The notes beneath the pieces are model-generated. The model did no database searches. It was not told the DNA's origin and saw nothing but the letters and a program-made list of their open reading frames with translations. A program made the position numbers and the translations under genes. A stretch of DNA of 5,668 bases from Sediminispirochaeta sp. Its GTDB lineage: Bacteria > Spirochaetota > Spirochaetia > DSM-16054 > Sediminispirochaetaceae. Where the stretch lies: positions 1 to 5,668 of the forward strand of contig DSBN01000142.1 in NCBI GenBank assembly GCA_011046055.1. Reading direction: 5' to 3'. The stretch's first letter is position 1. Each line of letters opens with the position of its first letter. Positions 5,253 to 5,668 of this stretch are shown here, piece by piece.

Positions 5253-5668
5253 ATTCTTGAGGACTGTCGCCCTGCTGTTTGCCTTCGCCGCCGATGTTCT
5301 CTCGCATGTTGGTGTCGGCCATGATGTTTTTCATCCGGTAATAATCCATGATTCCCAGGTTCCCCTTGCGGAACGCCTCGGAAATGGCTTTCGGTATCTC
5401 CGCCTCTTCCAGGACCACCTTGGCCCGGTTCTCCTGTACCTGAGCGATCATCTCCTGTTCTCTGGCCTTGGCAGCGGCGCGCCGCTGTTCCGCCACGGCC
5501 TGGAAACGCCGTTTATCCGCCTCGGCCTGGTCGGCTTGGAGCTTAGCTCCGACGTTCTGTCCGACGTCGACGTCGGCGATGTCTATAGAGAGGATTTCAA
5601 AAGCCGTGCCGGCGTCCAAGCCCTTCTGAAGTACCGTTCGGGATATCTGGTCGGGATTCTCCAGGACG
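5251..5668 (-). CDS. floA: Flotillin-like protein FloA, C-terminal part (5' end outside window)
   Basis: 138 C-terminal residues are visible; full FloA proteins are about 330 residues, so the membrane hairpin and most of the SPFH domain lie beyond the right edge. FloA is a membrane scaffold protein that oligomerises in bacterial functional membrane microdomains. The match is strong: [18 protein letters not shown], then [33 protein letters not shown], the Ala/Glu/Arg-rich coiled region ([22 protein letters not shown]), [26 protein letters not shown], and an acidic, Gln-rich tail. The coiled region lies in the part used for oligomer contacts. No frameshift is seen. The stop (TAG, 5253-5251) overlaps the ribosome-binding site of the next gene, so the pair forms an operon; anything upstream of floA is outside the window. 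Confidence 0.95.
   Translation of the reverse strand, partial: VLENPDQISRTVLQKGLDAGTAFEILSIDIADVDVGQNVGAKLQADQAEADKRRFQAVAEQRRAAAKAREQEMIAQVQENRAKVVLEEAEIPKAISEAFRKGNLGIMDYYRMKNIMADTNMRENIGGEGKQQGDSPQE

Overview
The window looks like ordinary chromosomal DNA from a free-living bacterium of fairly high GC content (roughly 55-58% by eye). My best guess is a spirochaete. The grounds are the mix of a FemA/FemB-type peptidoglycan bridge enzyme, a flotillin-like FloA, a six-helix PAS-PAS-GGDEF protein and a small FloA-linked membrane protein with a short conserved C-terminal motif. This is inference from gene types, not a phylogenetic result. I see no tRNA, rRNA, CRISPR array, transposase or phage gene.

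Layout. Positions 1-1710 (minus strand) hold a two-gene unit: an HDAC-superfamily deacetylase, then a FemAB-type aminoacyltransferase that overlaps its 3' end by 8 bases and runs off the left edge. Positions 1711-1865 are a divergent intergenic region. Positions 1866-3764 (plus strand) hold a membrane-bound diguanylate cyclase with two PAS domains and an intact I-site. It meets, tail to tail, a minus-strand gene at 3768-4166 for a small membrane-anchored protein with a winged-helix-like C-terminus. Next is a Nudix hydrolase (minus, 4260-4670). Last comes a coupled pair (minus, 4751-5668): the C-terminal part of FloA and, 11 bases after its stop, a 162-residue single-pass membrane protein.

How the genes fit together. 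Apart from the diguanylate cyclase, everything is on the minus strand. There are at least three likely transcription units: floA plus the 162-residue protein; the Nudix gene with its own strong-looking extended -10 promoter; and the winged-helix gene with its own promoter, ending in a probable intrinsic terminator that lies inside the 3' end of the cyclase gene. The deacetylase-FemAB pair is probably driven from the divergent region. Three units touch the cell envelope (FemAB, FloA with its partner, and the membrane c-di-GMP enzyme), but nothing shows that they form one pathway.

I found no clear new system. The most interesting point is an eight-G tract at the deacetylase-FemAB junction. It serves as the FemAB ribosome-binding region, and losing one G would join the two reading frames.
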